From NCBI GenBank assembly GCA_015680685.1, contig MNCI01026399.1, positions 1,611,476 to 1,675,475 of the forward strand: a DNA stretch of 64,000 nucleotides, read 5' to 3'. Positions 1 to 10,920 of this stretch are shown here, one piece after another. Under the pieces are notes generated by a model, which worked only from the letters and a program-made list of their open reading frames with translations, was not told the origin of the DNA and made no database searches. The translations under genes were made by a program, and so were the position numbers. Numbering within the stretch: the first letter of the stretch is position 1; every line of letters begins with the position of its first letter. Source of the stretch: Gnetum montanum (taxonomy: Eukaryota; Streptophyta; Gnetopsida; Gnetales; Gnetaceae).

Positions 1-633
1 TACACACCCGTGGGTGCTCGTAACTAAGTCGTACTTATCACACGTTCTAGCCTAGCGATGAGCAGCTGATTCCTTGACTAGCCGTACACATTGAACTACC
101 ACTGGGATTACCAAGCGCAGATCCTGGAATGTGCTACTAGGTTACCAAGCAGTCCAATGCTCGTAATCAAGTCGTACTCACGCGTTGCAACAAGCAGCCG
201 ATTCCTTGATTAGCCGTACACGTCCGTAGACGCTCGTAATCAAGTCGTACTTGTACGCACTAGGAAAGCAGTAAATAGCAATAAATAAAACCATGTACTA
301 CAAGGTTTATCCAATCAAGTTCGTCTTTATTGTCGTACACAACTTGGGTTCAGGTTACAAGCTGCTCGAATAAAGAGCCATTCACTCTAGGACTCCTACT
401 GCGGGCACATGGGAAAAATTCTAACTCTGGAGTGATCAATCTACCAGAGCTTCGCTACTTCTAGCCAGGATTGGGAAATGAGGGGAGTGCCACCTCTTAT
501 TTATAGATATGGCAGCGGACCGTGATATCGCGTAGGCGATATCGCGTACACGATATTGCATGGGATGCGATATCGCAGCGGCTGCGATATCGTGTACGCG
601 ATATCGCAGCACTATGCATGTCGCGTCTCATCA
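1..633 (-). repeat. 3' LTR of element A, partial
   Basis: It matches the LTR at 2459-3376, including the repeated blocks around 'CTTGACTAGCCGTACACA' and the terminal 'GCGTCTCATCA'. Positions 518-610 hold a dense run of GATATC-centred palindromes, mostly GCGATATCGC variants. On the minus strand this run lies at the outer (U3) end of the LTR. The segment runs off the window start. Confidence 0.8.
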
Positions 634-1618
634 GAATGGGAAGTGAGAAGGGCCTTAGTTAGAGGGAACACTATTGGTTCCATAACTAGTGCTTGTAGCC
701 AAAATATTTATTCCGTATAAGGGGTGTGCTTTGAATTCTCACTTTGTTTTTTTTTGTGTTTTGTGTTTTTATGTGTGAGAACCACACCATGCAAAGACTT
801 TTTATTTTTATTATCTCAGCTTCCGATAATTTGGTAACATCGGAACGACAAGAAAACTCAAGAAGAAAAACATCCAAGCACCCAAGAGAATGACCAACAC
901 AAAAGCATCAAGTTCCCTTGAAGTCACACCCTTTTCAATCCTTGAGTCCTTCCTTATTTTGAGAAATAACCAGTCACCGATTTGTTTAAGTTCTTATTAG
1001 AAGGGGACTGTACATTTCCAAGCTGAGAGAGACCATAGAAACTGGTGGATGGATGGATGAAGTGGTCTCATTGCCTGCCATATCAAAAGAAACATACCTT
1101 AGTATCAACATTGTGACTTAAAGGTAAAAACCAAACACTAGCAATCAATATGAAAATAGTTCATACCATCATTTCGAACACTTATTGGGTGGCAAACTTA
1201 CATGGTGGAACACACACACACACACAAAATGGAAAAAGTATAACGATGACGTAAAACAAAAACTAGAAAAGTTAAAGAAAGTTGTAAAACAAAAACTTAG
1301 AAAAGTTAAAGAAATTTGTAAAAAAAAAATGTGTAAGACAAAAATATGTAAAACAAAAACATGTAAAACAAAAATCGAAAAAGAACTGAGGGCCCCATAT
1401 GATCAGCATAGGTGGCCATCTCCCCCATGACTGAGTGGAAAGGGAGAGATCTAAAATAATGAGCACATGTTTAAATTTCTAAGAAGTGTCCAAATTCTCC
1501 CAATTGATGATCTTAGATTAAGGGGTGGAAGTTGGTGACACTCATATTCCAATGTATATATGCTTTCATTATGGGCATGGGTTTCCTCAGTTCGTTCCAT
1601 GCATATTTGGTTGCTCCT
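634..1618 (-). other. 3' UTR of element A
   Basis: Non-coding and low complexity, with a run of AAAAC-type repeats at 1240-1380. It is homologous to the 3' UTRs of the other Athila-like elements (29190-30220 and 55540-56440), sharing the 'GGGGTGTGCTTTGAATT' block near 720 and the 'CCTTAGTTAGAGG' block near 652. No gene is supported here. Confidence 0.6.
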
Positions 1619-2221
1619 TTAAGTAGCTGTCAACCACGGGGTGTCTACTACTAGTTGTGAGGTTGCTACATACAAGCATCTTTGTTTCAATGTTTCAAGA
1701 GCACACCTGTTACATGGAGGCATTTCCTCCATGTCATCACCCGATGAATCACTATATGTGATGCATGGAACTTTTCTCTTCTTGATCTTTCCACAAATGT
1801 TTACCTTAGAAATTTCCAAGGAAAGATCGCGGATCCTAAGGCATGTGTCTACTGTACTTAGCCATGCTCTTCCCATTATAATTGGGAAGTAACCTTCATT
1901 GTTGTTCACTTCAATCACAAGAAAATCATCTGGGTAAGACCAACCACACACAATGGTAATGATGTCCTCTACCAATCCCAAGGGAATGGTGATGGACTGG
2001 TCTGCCAACTCTAGTTGAATGTTGCTCTTCTTAAGTTGGGGCAGGTTCCAGGCATGATACATCTCTCGTGAAATTAAGTTGACTCCGGAACCTGAGTCAA
2101 GAAGAGCCCTATGTGGTTTATTTCCGGTGATTTGTAAATAGATTAAGGGACTCCCAGGGTTAGTTATTTTCCTAAGAAGGTGACCTACCTTAATCCAGTT
2201 GGTTACGGTATGCGTCAACAT
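1619..2221 (-). CDS. Retroviral-type aspartic protease ORF of element A
   Basis: A 200-residue uninterrupted ORF. Residues about 45-135 form a pepsin-like retrotransposon protease domain with the active-site triad in 'LLDSGSGVNLIS' and a downstream 'FPIIMGRAWLS' block, the usual Ile-Leu/Met-Gly-Arg signature of Ty3/gypsy proteases. In an intact element this enzyme cuts the Gag-Pol polyprotein. The N-terminal 'MLTHT' stretch is shared with the protease regions of the elements at 50.9 kb and 59.8 kb, so the start is natural sequence rather than a chance Met, although there it lies inside a longer gag-pro frame. It is the least damaged retrotransposon protease in the window. The frame differs from the gag stub just upstream, so it is probably not translated as a fusion. 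It may be a relic rather than an active protein. Confidence 0.75.
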   Translation of the reverse strand: MLTHTVTNWIKVGHLLRKITNPGSPLIYLQITGNKPHRALLDSGSGVNLISREMYHAWNLPQLKKSNIQLELADQSITIPLGLVEDIITIVCGWSYPDDFLVIEVNNNEGYFPIIMGRAWLSTVDTCLRIRDLSLEISKVNICGKIKKRKVPCITYSDSSGDDMEEMPPCNRCALETLKQRCLYVATSQLVVDTPWLTAT

Positions 2222-2316
2222 AACCGTATGGGCTGATTTCGGCTATGTGTTTTATGTTGCCGACTGTCTCGTGTATGGTCCTTAGGTGGTGAGTTACTTT
2301 TATGAGAAGAAGACAT
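2215..2316 (-). pseudogene. gag N-terminal stub of element A
   Basis: From the ATG at 2316 the minus strand reads MSSSHKS..., matching the gag start of the elements at 53441 (MSSSHK) and 61886 (MSSFHK). After about 33 codons the frame hits TGA, just as it runs into the protease ORF in another frame. This marks a deletion that removed nearly all of gag and brought gag codon 1 next to the protease. Confidence 0.6.
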
Positions 2317-2439
2317 TTTTATTGGTGTGCTAATTCACCATTATATAAATTTTTTATCTTGATTAACCCAAAGGTTCGTTAAGGCTCACAACGATGTGAG
2401 TGATATTCCTTATGTTCTATGTAGCGCACAAACACTTAG

Positions 2440-2457
2440 TCCCCGACAACGGCACCA
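2440..2457 (-). other. Primer-binding site of element A
   Basis: The minus strand reads TGGTGCCGTTGTCGGGGA, one base from the 5' LTR end. This matches the TGGCGCCGTTGCCGGGGA-type site (tRNA-Asp 3' end) typical of Athila elements, with two differences. It fixes the element's orientation as minus. Confidence 0.85.
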
Positions 2458-2458
2458 A

Positions 2459-3376
2459 TGATGAGTGGCGAGGTACCCCTACACTCAACCATATGAAACG
2501 AGCGTAGCACGCACGATCTGGTCAAGCTCTGCAGGCTAAATGCCTACACGCCCCATGGAACACTTGGGGTTAATCATTCATTGTCTTCCCATACTTACTT
2601 GTAGTTGTCACAGTGTATGGTTAAGTAAGTCTGAGGTATATGATTTTTATATATTTTATGTGTTTTTCTCCTATGCTATCAAGGTGAAGGGTTGAGAGAG
2701 CTAACTAACTCTAACTAAGGACTAAGTCTAAATTAACTAGCATCAGCATCCGTTCCCACTTACCGTACACACCCTGAACTATGCAACTGTGGCTACCAAA
2801 TGCTAATCGTTACTGGGATCACCACACGTAACCCATGTGCTCGAAGTGGTTGTACTGAGGCACTTAACTAGCCTAAACGTAATGAGCAGCTAATTCCTTG
2901 ACTAGCCGTACACATTCGTAAATGCTCATAATCAAGTCGTACTCATTCCACATTCTAGGAGTTGAGGGTCAGAGAACCTAATCGCAATGAGCAGCCAATT
3001 CCTTGATTAGCCGTACACATTCGTCAATGCTCATAATCAAGTCGTACTCATGCTACGCTAATGCAGGTAATAAATAACATATAATAAAATCCTATTCCAT
3101 GCACTGCAAGGTTTATCCACAAAGCTCATCTTTATTGCCGTACACAACTTACGTTCAGGTACGAATAAAGATCCGTTCACTTGGCGACTCCCACATGGAA
3201 AATATTCTATCTCTAGAGTGATCAAACTGCCAGAGTTTCCCTACTTCTAGACCAGGATGAGGAATAAGGAAAGTGCCACCTCTTATTTATAGATTTGGCG
3301 GTGGACCGCGATATCACGTACACGACATCGTAGGGGATGACATGATATCGCGGATCATGCAAATTGCGTCTCATCA
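2459..3376 (-). repeat. 5' LTR of element A (918 bp)
   Basis: On the plus strand it begins TGATGAGTGG and ends GCGTCTCATCA, giving the six-base TGATGA/TCATCA terminal inverted repeat shared by all Athila-like LTRs here. A 95-bp block occurs twice in tandem from about 2881 to 3050, each copy carrying 'CAATTCCTTGATTAGCCG'-like sequence. GATATC/GACATC palindromes lie near 3308-3355. Confidence 0.85.
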
Positions 3377-4520
3377 ACTTAGTAGTAATTCCACTTGATA
3401 ATCCAAGTGATAATTGCACGAGTCCAAGACGTGAATGGTAGGCCAAGAATGGATGTCCATCACTCTAGGATAGAATAGATTTACATTCCTATTATTACTT
3501 GGACTTAGAATTTAATATTCACTTTCAGCATGTTTAGGACTAGAAGCATTAATGACCGAGACAACATCAGTTAATCATACACCTCACTAAGAGCTAAGCC
3601 ATATGCTTATACTTCACTAGGTCAAGGTGGAAAGACAACAATCACAAACTTAAACTCAATTGCTAGCATAATAACATTGTCCATCCACATATTACAATCT
3701 GGTTGCACATTGGCACTCGTGACTTGTATGGTAGAGTGTTGGGATACTTCATCACTCATTAGCCACTAACCCCTAGTTGGTGACTAGTTACACTATCGAA
3801 GTTAGTGTTCTAAGGAATGTAGGAAGGTCATTAAGAGTGAAGAAAATGTAGCCAAGCCATTACTAACACAAAAAATTAAGTAGTTGGAGAATCAATTGGT
3901 ATACCAAACATGCAAAGAAGATTTATATTAATCTAACTAGAAATCAAGTCAATTGGTAGACATCGATCAATATAGAGATTCATAACCTTATCTCAACAAA
4001 GCTTATGATACTTGTGAGAAGGAATGACCTAAGAAAAATTCCAAGAACAAGCATGAGTGTCACAACATATTATGTGCTTGCAAGATCCTTAGCCAATAAA
4101 ATGTTAAGAAGATGAGTATGTATGGTCAGCATACATTTGAAGTATGTTCAAATGTCAAACATTGTCAAGTATTTTACTTGACTAACCAAATCAAGGAAAG
4201 CTTAAAGTATAAGATATTCTTAATTTATACCAACCTTAACCTAGTGTCCTTCATCCTCCATGAAGACTTAAATGTAAAAGCTAGGAGTAGTATCTAGGGT
4301 TTCTTAAAATACAGAAGAGCGAAAGAGCCCTTGGAAGAAAATATGATTTGAAGAATATGTTCCCATCCATTCACCAAAATTTTCTTTAGCTAGTGCATAC
4401 TTCTTCTAGTTCAGCCCTTTAGTAGACAAGTTAAATCCCAATATTTAATAATAGATGATGCTAATGGATGATTTTCATTAATAATTTACTAATTATATTA
4501 TCATGATTACTAAAGATAAG
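3377..4520. other. Unassigned AT-rich sequence
   Basis: I see no recognisable domain, terminal repeat or RNA gene on either strand. The longest open stretch (61 codons, 4112-4297, plus) has no family I recognise. It is probably decayed repeat DNA. Confidence 0.4.
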
Positions 4521-4879
4521 TAAACATCCTTCTTTGTTAATATTTATAGGAGTTGGAGGCAGTTATGAGTAGGATAAGTCTAGCATGTTAATGTGACAAG
4601 TGTTCCTAGCTCATAAAATATTTCCTTAGTTCTTGAAGAAGGTATAAATTACCCTACTAAACCATGTGATCATCCTCATTAGTTGTGACTGCTCCATTGA
4701 ACTTTATGGTTATCCTAATTGGTTTTATTATTTTAAGTTTATAACATTAACTAGGTTTTTCAATCTCAAGGATTTCTTATGAAGTTATTACAAATTTTTT
4801 TTTTGGCAAGGAATGATCTCAAGATGGAAAATTCTAATGTCTCTACAATTGCAACAACTATGAAGAGTTTTTAACTTTT

Positions 4880-5490
4880 AATTTTGTTTTACATCATGAG
4901 TACATGAAATTCTATCAAAAAATATTACTTCATAATACATATTTTTGTAGATTATTGGATTTATTCATCCAAATAAGGGTTTTACACTAGTAATTCATGT
5001 TATTCTTGAACATTGTGGAATTAATGTTTTGCATGCCTACTATTTTTCCAAATATTTTTTGTTTGTCAAACTAGCTAATTCTAAAATGATTTTGAAATCA
5101 TTGGATCTTAAATATTTTATGGATCAATGTAATACTTTTGTTGCTTGGGAATGGAAAGTGGATTTTGATCCATATTCTTCTAATTATTGTAAAATTCTTT
5201 CCTAAATTATTTTTTAAGGTGTTGAAAGAAAAATTATTAATAGTATTGGAACAATCCTAAAGACAAAGTCAAAAACATTACCAAATAGTGTTCAACTCAC
5301 ATATTATTTTGTAGAAATTGATTTACAATAGAGAAAGACAAAATTAAAACTCATTCAATATTTTTTTCTATAAAATTACATACTCTAATTTGTGAGGATG
5401 TTGCAGCTATTTTTATCATGAAGGCCATGTTACTGGAATTTTTCCTATTATCAGTAAAAAAGTTGGTCATGAGGAGAAGAAACCACAATA
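4880..5490 (+). pseudogene. LINE ORF1 (DUF4283-like) pseudogene
   Basis: Across several frames the translation carries hallmarks of plant L1 ORF1 proteins: a Trp-rich 'VDFDPYSSNYCKI' block around 5160-5200, then 'NSIGTILKT' around 5240-5265, then a 'YYFVEIDL'-type strand near 5310. A CCHC-knuckle-like stretch follows near 5440-5490 but has lost its cysteines. Such proteins bind the LINE RNA. At least three stops and several frameshifts make it non-functional. Confidence 0.55.
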
Positions 5491-6184
5491 TTTATAAAAG
5501 ATAAATAATTGTAGTTTTTAATAAGCATAAATGAAATCTTCTTCAATAAGTTCTTAACCTTTTACTAGTCTTGTTAATTCTATAGGTGTCACTAAACTCT
5601 TGATTTCTAAAGAGAATTCCTCTTTAGAAAAAAAGAATTTTTTTTGTTAATATGAATGTAATGCAATGCTATCAATGCATGCCTATATGATAGCCATCAT
5701 CTATCATGCTTATGTTTCCCTAGAACCCAGGAACACATATATAAATAATGTAAAAAATTAATTTGATCACAACCAAGGTGAGTAGTGTAGTGATATAGAT
5801 TTCTAACAATAAAATAGACATTGCAAGTTTAAGTTTTCAACCTCCAAAGTTAAATATTTTGGTTTTTCAATTTTTTCTTTCTCTAGAAAGAGCTAGAATT
5901 TTTTTTAACAAATTTTTCCATGATCCATATATAATTCATGCGATGGGCATGTGTATGGACATGAGCATACACATGCTCTAGCTGCAACAATAAAGATGTA
6001 CTAAGAAATTTTTATGCTCTTCCTTGTAGATACAACTTTAATTTAATAATCCCAAAAGTATCTCCTTCTCTCTCTACTTCTACTACTATTCTAAATGTTT
6101 TTTTTATCATATAGTACTTTTTCATTTATTAGTGACATAGGTTGTGAGACAAATGCTTAGCGTGAAAAATCAAAAATGGTGACC

Positions 6185-6335
6185 TTCTGCCCCACATCTT
6201 AACGTTAGTTTTATCATGGAATGTTTGGGGCCTTTTTGAGGGTCCTAAGTAAAGATTAACATTTATCTCTAGATTTTCATTTTTTTGCAAGAAATTAAGA
6301 ATTTTGAAAATTTAATTTCTAATCTTGAGAGTTTA
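6185..6335 (+). pseudogene. LINE ORF2 endonuclease N-terminal fragment
   Basis: The plus frame near 6190 reads 'LVLSWNVWGLFEGPK', the characteristic first strand of the plant LINE apurinic-type endonuclease (usually SWNVRGL). A stop follows at once and the rest of the endonuclease and reverse transcriptase cannot be followed. Confidence 0.55.
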
Positions 6336-6479
6336 TGTAAAGTTAACAAGAATTTGCATCAAGCTTTTCTAGATAATTTTTGGAGGTTTGGTAGATTTTT
6401 TTTCCTTTTAATTCCAAAGTTGCTTACGAGATTATTATAAAGAATGATTTTATTCATAAAAAATTCAATAAGACCTAGA

Positions 6480-6730
6480 AAATGTAAATATTATCACACT
6501 TTTGAATGAGGAAAATAAAATATATTTGGAGAGCTCCTACATTTCCTCAGTTCCATATTTTTTATGATGTCTTGTTTATCAAGGTCTTCCTATCAATACT
6601 CATCTTAAACATATGAGAAATGGTTCTCCTCAATGTTTTGTTTGTAGAAGGGAAGATTCATTTTATCATGTTTTTTCTTGAGTGTATTATTGCTTAGCAT
6701 GCTTTGATATGGACATCCAGAATTTATAAC
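6480..6730 (+). pseudogene. LINE zf-RVT C-terminal fragment
   Basis: The plus strand reads through 'IWRAPTFPQF' and then 'MRNGSPQCFVCRREDS' with a following His-Val-Phe and Glu-Cys, the Cys-x2-Cys...His...Cys layout of the zf-RVT domain at the end of plant LINE ORF2. Stops break it on both sides. Confidence 0.6.
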
Positions 6731-6958
6731 AACTTTCAACCAAGCATCAATGAAGGCATTCTTTATGATCAACATTCTTTGGCTACTTCATTTGTTTGCA
6801 TTTGGAATTATCTTTGACCACTTGTTCTCGACTATATTTGGAGGCTTTATGATCAGGTTTATTATTAAGCATAATAGAACTGATGTTGATACCGAGGAGA
6901 CAAAGAGGGAAACGATGGTGAATGAAACTGAGATGAGTTGTAGTGGCAGTGAAGAAGC

Positions 6959-7111
6959 ATGGCTTCAGCAGAAATTAGAGGCTTAAGGAAGCGGATGCGT
7001 GAAAGCTATGAAAATATTGAGGCACAGAAGAAACAGCGGCGTTCTAAATTGATTCCATATCAAAGCATTCCCTGTAAGTTCGGTCTTGCTCCTTCGTTCA
7101 AAGCAGGGTAA
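6959..7111 (+). CDS. Short basic ORF, unknown
   Basis: A 50-codon frame starting MASAEIRGLRKRM and rich in Lys, Arg and Glu. A GTAAGT donor-like site lies at about 7073, so it could be the first coding piece of a spliced or captured gene fragment. I recognise no family. It lies just upstream of the pararetrovirus-like remnant and may belong to it. Low confidence that it is a real gene. Confidence 0.2.
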   Translation: MASAEIRGLRKRMRESYENIEAQKKQRRSKLIPYQSIPCKFGLAPSFKAG

Positions 7112-7399
7112 CAATATATTTTCACGAAGCCTCATCTGACCTTGAAGTGATTTTCTGTTAATTATTTGAATACGGAGAAAGCATTTTAAGTTTTGACAAG
7201 GAGTTAATTACTGAATCATGAAGGGTTTTCTAATCAAGATAATGTGGTGTCTTGAATCCGTGTATAAATTCCTTTGATGGACTGGGTCTCATCATGAAGG
7301 GCTTTTAATCGTTTCTGGATCATGGAGGTTTTCTCATGATGGAGTTGATGGAGTTGTTTATTGGATGATTGAGGGATTTTGTCTGATATACAGAGGAGA

Positions 7400-9250
7400 T
7401 AGGGGAACAGCGTAGATAGTCTGTAAATATAATTTTAAATTTTTTAACTCTGCCAAGGCTGGTCCCAAGCTGAAAAAGGAGGGTTGGTTTCAGGTGAGCT
7501 GGCCGTTAAAAAACATTCCAGTTCAACTTACAGTTAAAGTGCAAACCAACAACAATTACTACATTGAAGAGCCAAAGCAACCAGCAACAGGCATTCTTCT
7601 ACAAAGATTTATGATATTTATAGTAATGATTTGATCCGTCTATCTTTCACATTTAGAAAAATTGTATAGGTTGTCAAAGAAAATGGTCTAGTTTTACCAC
7701 CAACCAAATTGAAGATTGTTGTTAAAGTAAAATTTTTTGGAATATGTATCAAAGCTGATCATATTGTTCTCCAACCACATATTTTAGAAAAAATTCAGTG
7801 CTTGCCTAATGAGCCAAAGGAGAAAAATCAATTACAAAGATTTTTATATTGTATAAACTGCATTGCTGACTTTTATGCTATGGTTACAGCTAGGCTGACA
7901 GAGGACTAAATAAACATTTGAAAAAAAAAGTGTTCAACCATGGATAGAAGATTATTAAAAGTAATGACCAGTATTATCACTTACCACAACTTAAAAGTCC
8001 AGGTACACTTTAATATTTGAAACAGATGCCTCTGATGACTATTGGGTAAGAATATTGAAGAAAAAAGATTAGTACAACCAAGAATATCTTTGCAAATATG
8101 CTTCTAGTTCAATCAAGCTCAAAAGAATTATCATTCTACACATTAGGAATTGTTAGCGATTGTCAAATTCATTCACACTTTCAATTACTTTGTCCAAAAT
8201 GAGCAATTTATCATTTGATCATATCTGAAAAATTTCAAATCATATTTGAATGTTAAGCCCTCTAAAGCATTCAGTTCTACTAGATTAATTCAATGAGCAT
8301 TTATGGCTTGATAATTTTGATTATGTCCTAGAGCATATTGTAGGCTCTAAAAATCATTAGTTAATACTTAATAGAATTCTTTGTCTCTATCTATGTTACA
8401 AATCATCTTCCCCTTGAAGGATGGCAAGAAAAGTCAATCCATTCTTTTCACAAAATCATTCAACTCAGAATCGGAAGCTGGGTTTGAAAAGGATTTTCAA
8501 GTTTATCAAAGAACATCTTCAACATTTACCTGTTTATGCACTTAAGGTCACCAACATAAATGGTATGGTATAGTTCAGCATGAAACTGAATCCACCAGAT
8601 ACCCTTGTTAGGTTCTTCTTCATGATATTGAATTAACAATTTGGACACTTAATCATGTCCAAGACTGGCAATGGGATTGGCTTAAATTTCAATATAAAAA
8701 ATTATATGATATGGGATATTTCTTTTCAAGTTCTTTCTAATAGAAATCTTTCCCTTGGAGACTGCCAACCCTTAAATGAACAATAGTTCTAATAGTGGTG
8801 ACAATTTAGTCATGATTCAGAGATTTCTTGGATATCCTATTCAACCATAATTTGACAATGGCTATCAATTTTATAGTAACAATAATGTTTATTTACCTTC
8901 TATGTAGCATTATGGATGAAGTAACAATAATTATAATCTACTCTATAGTACTAAAAAAGGAAGGATTTAGACTAGTTGCATAGGGTATAATTGGTGCCAA
9001 GTTATCTTTACCAATAATGAATACAACATCAATCATATATGCAGATAGTAGATAGTTGGAATGTCCTAATCTCACCAAGAATCTCAACTTTCAGGCACAC
9101 TAACAGAAGATATTGGTGTCAAAAGTGTTAGGTCAACAAACCTTTAACAAGTCATTGCTTGGCCTGCACATTCTACAATTATGATTTGGATTTTGAATCA
9201 TATAAGCACTCCTACCAGCACAGGGAGATCCATTTCAGATTATGAATAAT
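7400..9250 (+). pseudogene. Endogenous pararetrovirus-like (Caulimoviridae) polymerase remnant
   Basis: The plus strand carries a broken polymerase. Around 7600-7710 is an RT C-terminal segment ending 'GLVLPPTKLKI'. At 7709-7909 a 66-codon open stretch contains 'LQPHILEKIQ' and 'QLQRFLYCINCIADF', the thumb/connection signature of caulimovirid RTs. At about 8010-8330 RNase H follows in other frames, with 'ETDASDDYW' giving its first acidic residue. The remainder, to about 9250, is probably the 3' part of the same insert, including a Cys/His cluster near 9115-9170. Multiple stops and frameshifts make it inactive. Lack of adjacent LTRs and the motif style favour a virus-derived copy over a gypsy element, but a divergent LTR element cannot be excluded. 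Confidence 0.55.
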
Positions 9251-9539
9251 CCGAAACCCCTTGATTGTATATTTCCTTAATTTAATCTATCCACCAATAA
9301 AATAGTCCTTAGTCCTTAATGGTGTCATGTCTAAAATGTCTTTATTTGTTATCCACATACATGTAAATTTGCCAATTATTGTATGTGCACAATAAAATCT
9401 TATACATGGAGTCTCATTGTAAACTTGGAATCATTGATCCATCAAGCAAGCAACATGAGTGTCCAAAGTCTAGAGTCTATTATTTTCTAGAGTCCAACCC
9501 CTATGAAACAAATACACAGGATACTAGAAATCCCAAGAG

Positions 9540-9810
9540 GTAACATTATTTTAGAATAACAACTAAAATGAAGAAAGATTTTTAAAATGAAATTTAAAAG
9601 ATTTGTAATCTTAATTGAATTTTACAAAAACCCTTCGTATGATAATCTTCAACATTTTTAAAGGTATAAATGCAAATAAGAAACAATGGTTTGATAAAGA
9701 GTGTAAGAGGACTAGAATTTTACTTAAGACTTACAAAAAGACTATCAAGTTATATAAAAATTTGATTTGGGCTAATAAGAGGAAATTTGTTAAACAAAGA
9801 TAGATTAGTT
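9540..9810 (+). pseudogene. LINE ORF2 linker fragment
   Basis: A short open stretch includes 'NKKQWFDKECKRTR', a form common between the endonuclease and reverse transcriptase of plant LINEs (Trp-Phe-Asp-x-Glu-Cys). Nothing else of that element is readable nearby, so this is a weak call. Confidence 0.4.
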
Positions 9811-9984
9811 AATGACAAATAATAAAGAAAGATCATACATGTTTTAGCATTTAATTTAAAGCAAGAATAAAAAAACATATACTCTCTAAAAATATTATGC
9901 AAATTCAACAATGCTTTTTTGCTCACTTTTAGTCACATCTACCTCATTTATCTTACTAAAAATGTTCTTTCAAAATAATAGATA

Positions 9985-10062
9985 GTTCCAAATATGCATT
10001 TCTCACTTGGTTAGAGCATGTAGCTTGTAATCTAAAAGTTCCAAGTTCAATTTTAAGGGGTA
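9985..10062 (+). repeat. tRNA-Thr-like SINE or decayed tRNA
   Basis: The segment has an A-box-like 'CTCACTTGGTTAGAGC', an anticodon-loop-like CTTGTAA (UGU) and a B-box-like 'AAGTTCAATTTT' at tRNA spacing, followed by AAGGGGT. The arms no longer pair well and the box promoters are mutated, so it is not a working tRNA. A tRNA-derived SINE head is the simplest reading. Confidence 0.4.
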
Positions 10063-10146
10063 TGTTAGAACATGTATCAAATAGGGGCACACTACAAATA
10101 GATAGACAACATGCCATAGTAAGTCATTTTCTACCTTAATGATTAC

Positions 10147-10366
10147 CCCCTTATGAACTTTTAATAGGTCAAGACTTACTTAAAAGAACTAAGATGATGA
10201 TAATGATAATTCAAAATATATGTTACAAATCTACAAAATGTAACTTAGATGATCAACCCCTTATGAACTTTTACTAGTTCAAGACTTGGATAAAAGCACC
10301 AAGATGATGAAGATCATAATTCAAAATATATGTTATACTTCTCCAAAATGTAATTTAGATGTAACA
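10147..10366 (+). repeat. Two-copy 110-bp tandem duplication
   Basis: 'CCCCTTATGAACTTTTA' begins at 10147 and again at 10257. The two units stay alignable to about 10366 with scattered substitutions. It is non-coding and has no known role. Confidence 0.7.
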
Positions 10367-10559
10367 GTACAAGAGAATGTTTCTTGTAACTCTCTAACAA
10401 CCTTGAAGATAAATATATTCTATATGAACCTTGAATAGTTCAAGATTGTGGAATGAGTACTCACATAGTCTCATTGCAAGTCTATTATATGAATTTAACA
10501 TGATCATACAAGCTAGATAAAGTAATTTAGATTAAGCGAAATGGCATATTTTCCAATAA

Positions 10560-10920
10560 CTTAGATACTTTTCTAGGGTATGTGATTCATCAAGGTTTAC
10601 CTATTAGTATTCAATGCTCTCATTTGGGTGTTCATGACCCAAGATGTCTCATCTACAACATTGAAAATACATTCATTCATCATTTTCTTTTTCTTTTATT
10701 TGTTCCCTTGCTCGTGGCTCTTAGACATGGTGTAGCAAGTATTTACATGGTTTTCAACCAAGCTTAGATGAAGTTTTATTTAGTAACACTTTCTAACTTC
10801 AAGGATATCTACTTCACACTTGGAGTTGATTTCATCCACTATTCTTTATGTCATTTGCAAGTTTCAATGTAATATGGTTTTTCACAGAGATTCTCTATGT
10901 AATTCTCTTTCCTTCTTAAT
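10560..10920 (+). pseudogene. LINE C-terminal (zf-RVT / RNase H-side) fragment
   Basis: A plus frame at 10582-10767 begins 'MIHQGLPISIQCSHLG' and continues with an Asp-Pro-Arg-Cys block and a His-His-Phe-Leu-Phe block. These correspond to the zf-RVT segment of plant LINE ORF2, with later cysteines lost. A degraded stretch near 10840-10880 resembles the beginning of the trailing RNase H. It is a different copy from the one at 6480. Confidence 0.5.

Larger units (their letters stand above)
1..3376 (-). mobile_element. Internally deleted Athila-like LTR retrotransposon (element A), cut by window start
   Basis: Read on the minus strand the order is 5' LTR (2459-3376), primer-binding site (2440-2457), a stub of gag, a protease ORF, a 3' UTR and the start of the 3' LTR (633 down to 1, continuing outside the window). 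The internal region is only about 1.8 kb; related elements in this window carry 7-8 kb. Most of gag and all of RT, RNase H and integrase are missing, so it could move only with enzymes supplied in trans. Both LTR copies end in ...TCTCATCA, matching the TGATGA start. A target-site duplication cannot be checked because the outer end of the 3' LTR lies outside the window. Confidence 0.8.
4540..6760 (+). mobile_element. Decayed LINE (L1-like) remnant, copy 1
   Basis: In plus order there are a leader (4540-4880), ORF1-like coding sequence (4880-5490), the start of an ORF2 endonuclease (about 6190-6330) and, after loss of nearly all of the reverse transcriptase, a zf-RVT-like C-terminal segment (about 6480-6720). 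Stops and frameshifts occur throughout. Its first 720 bp closely match 63250-64000. Confidence 0.65.

Noticed and set aside
1185-1430. 81-codon Lys/Thr-rich ORF
   Set aside because: AAAAC-type low-complexity repeats in the 3' UTR of element A.
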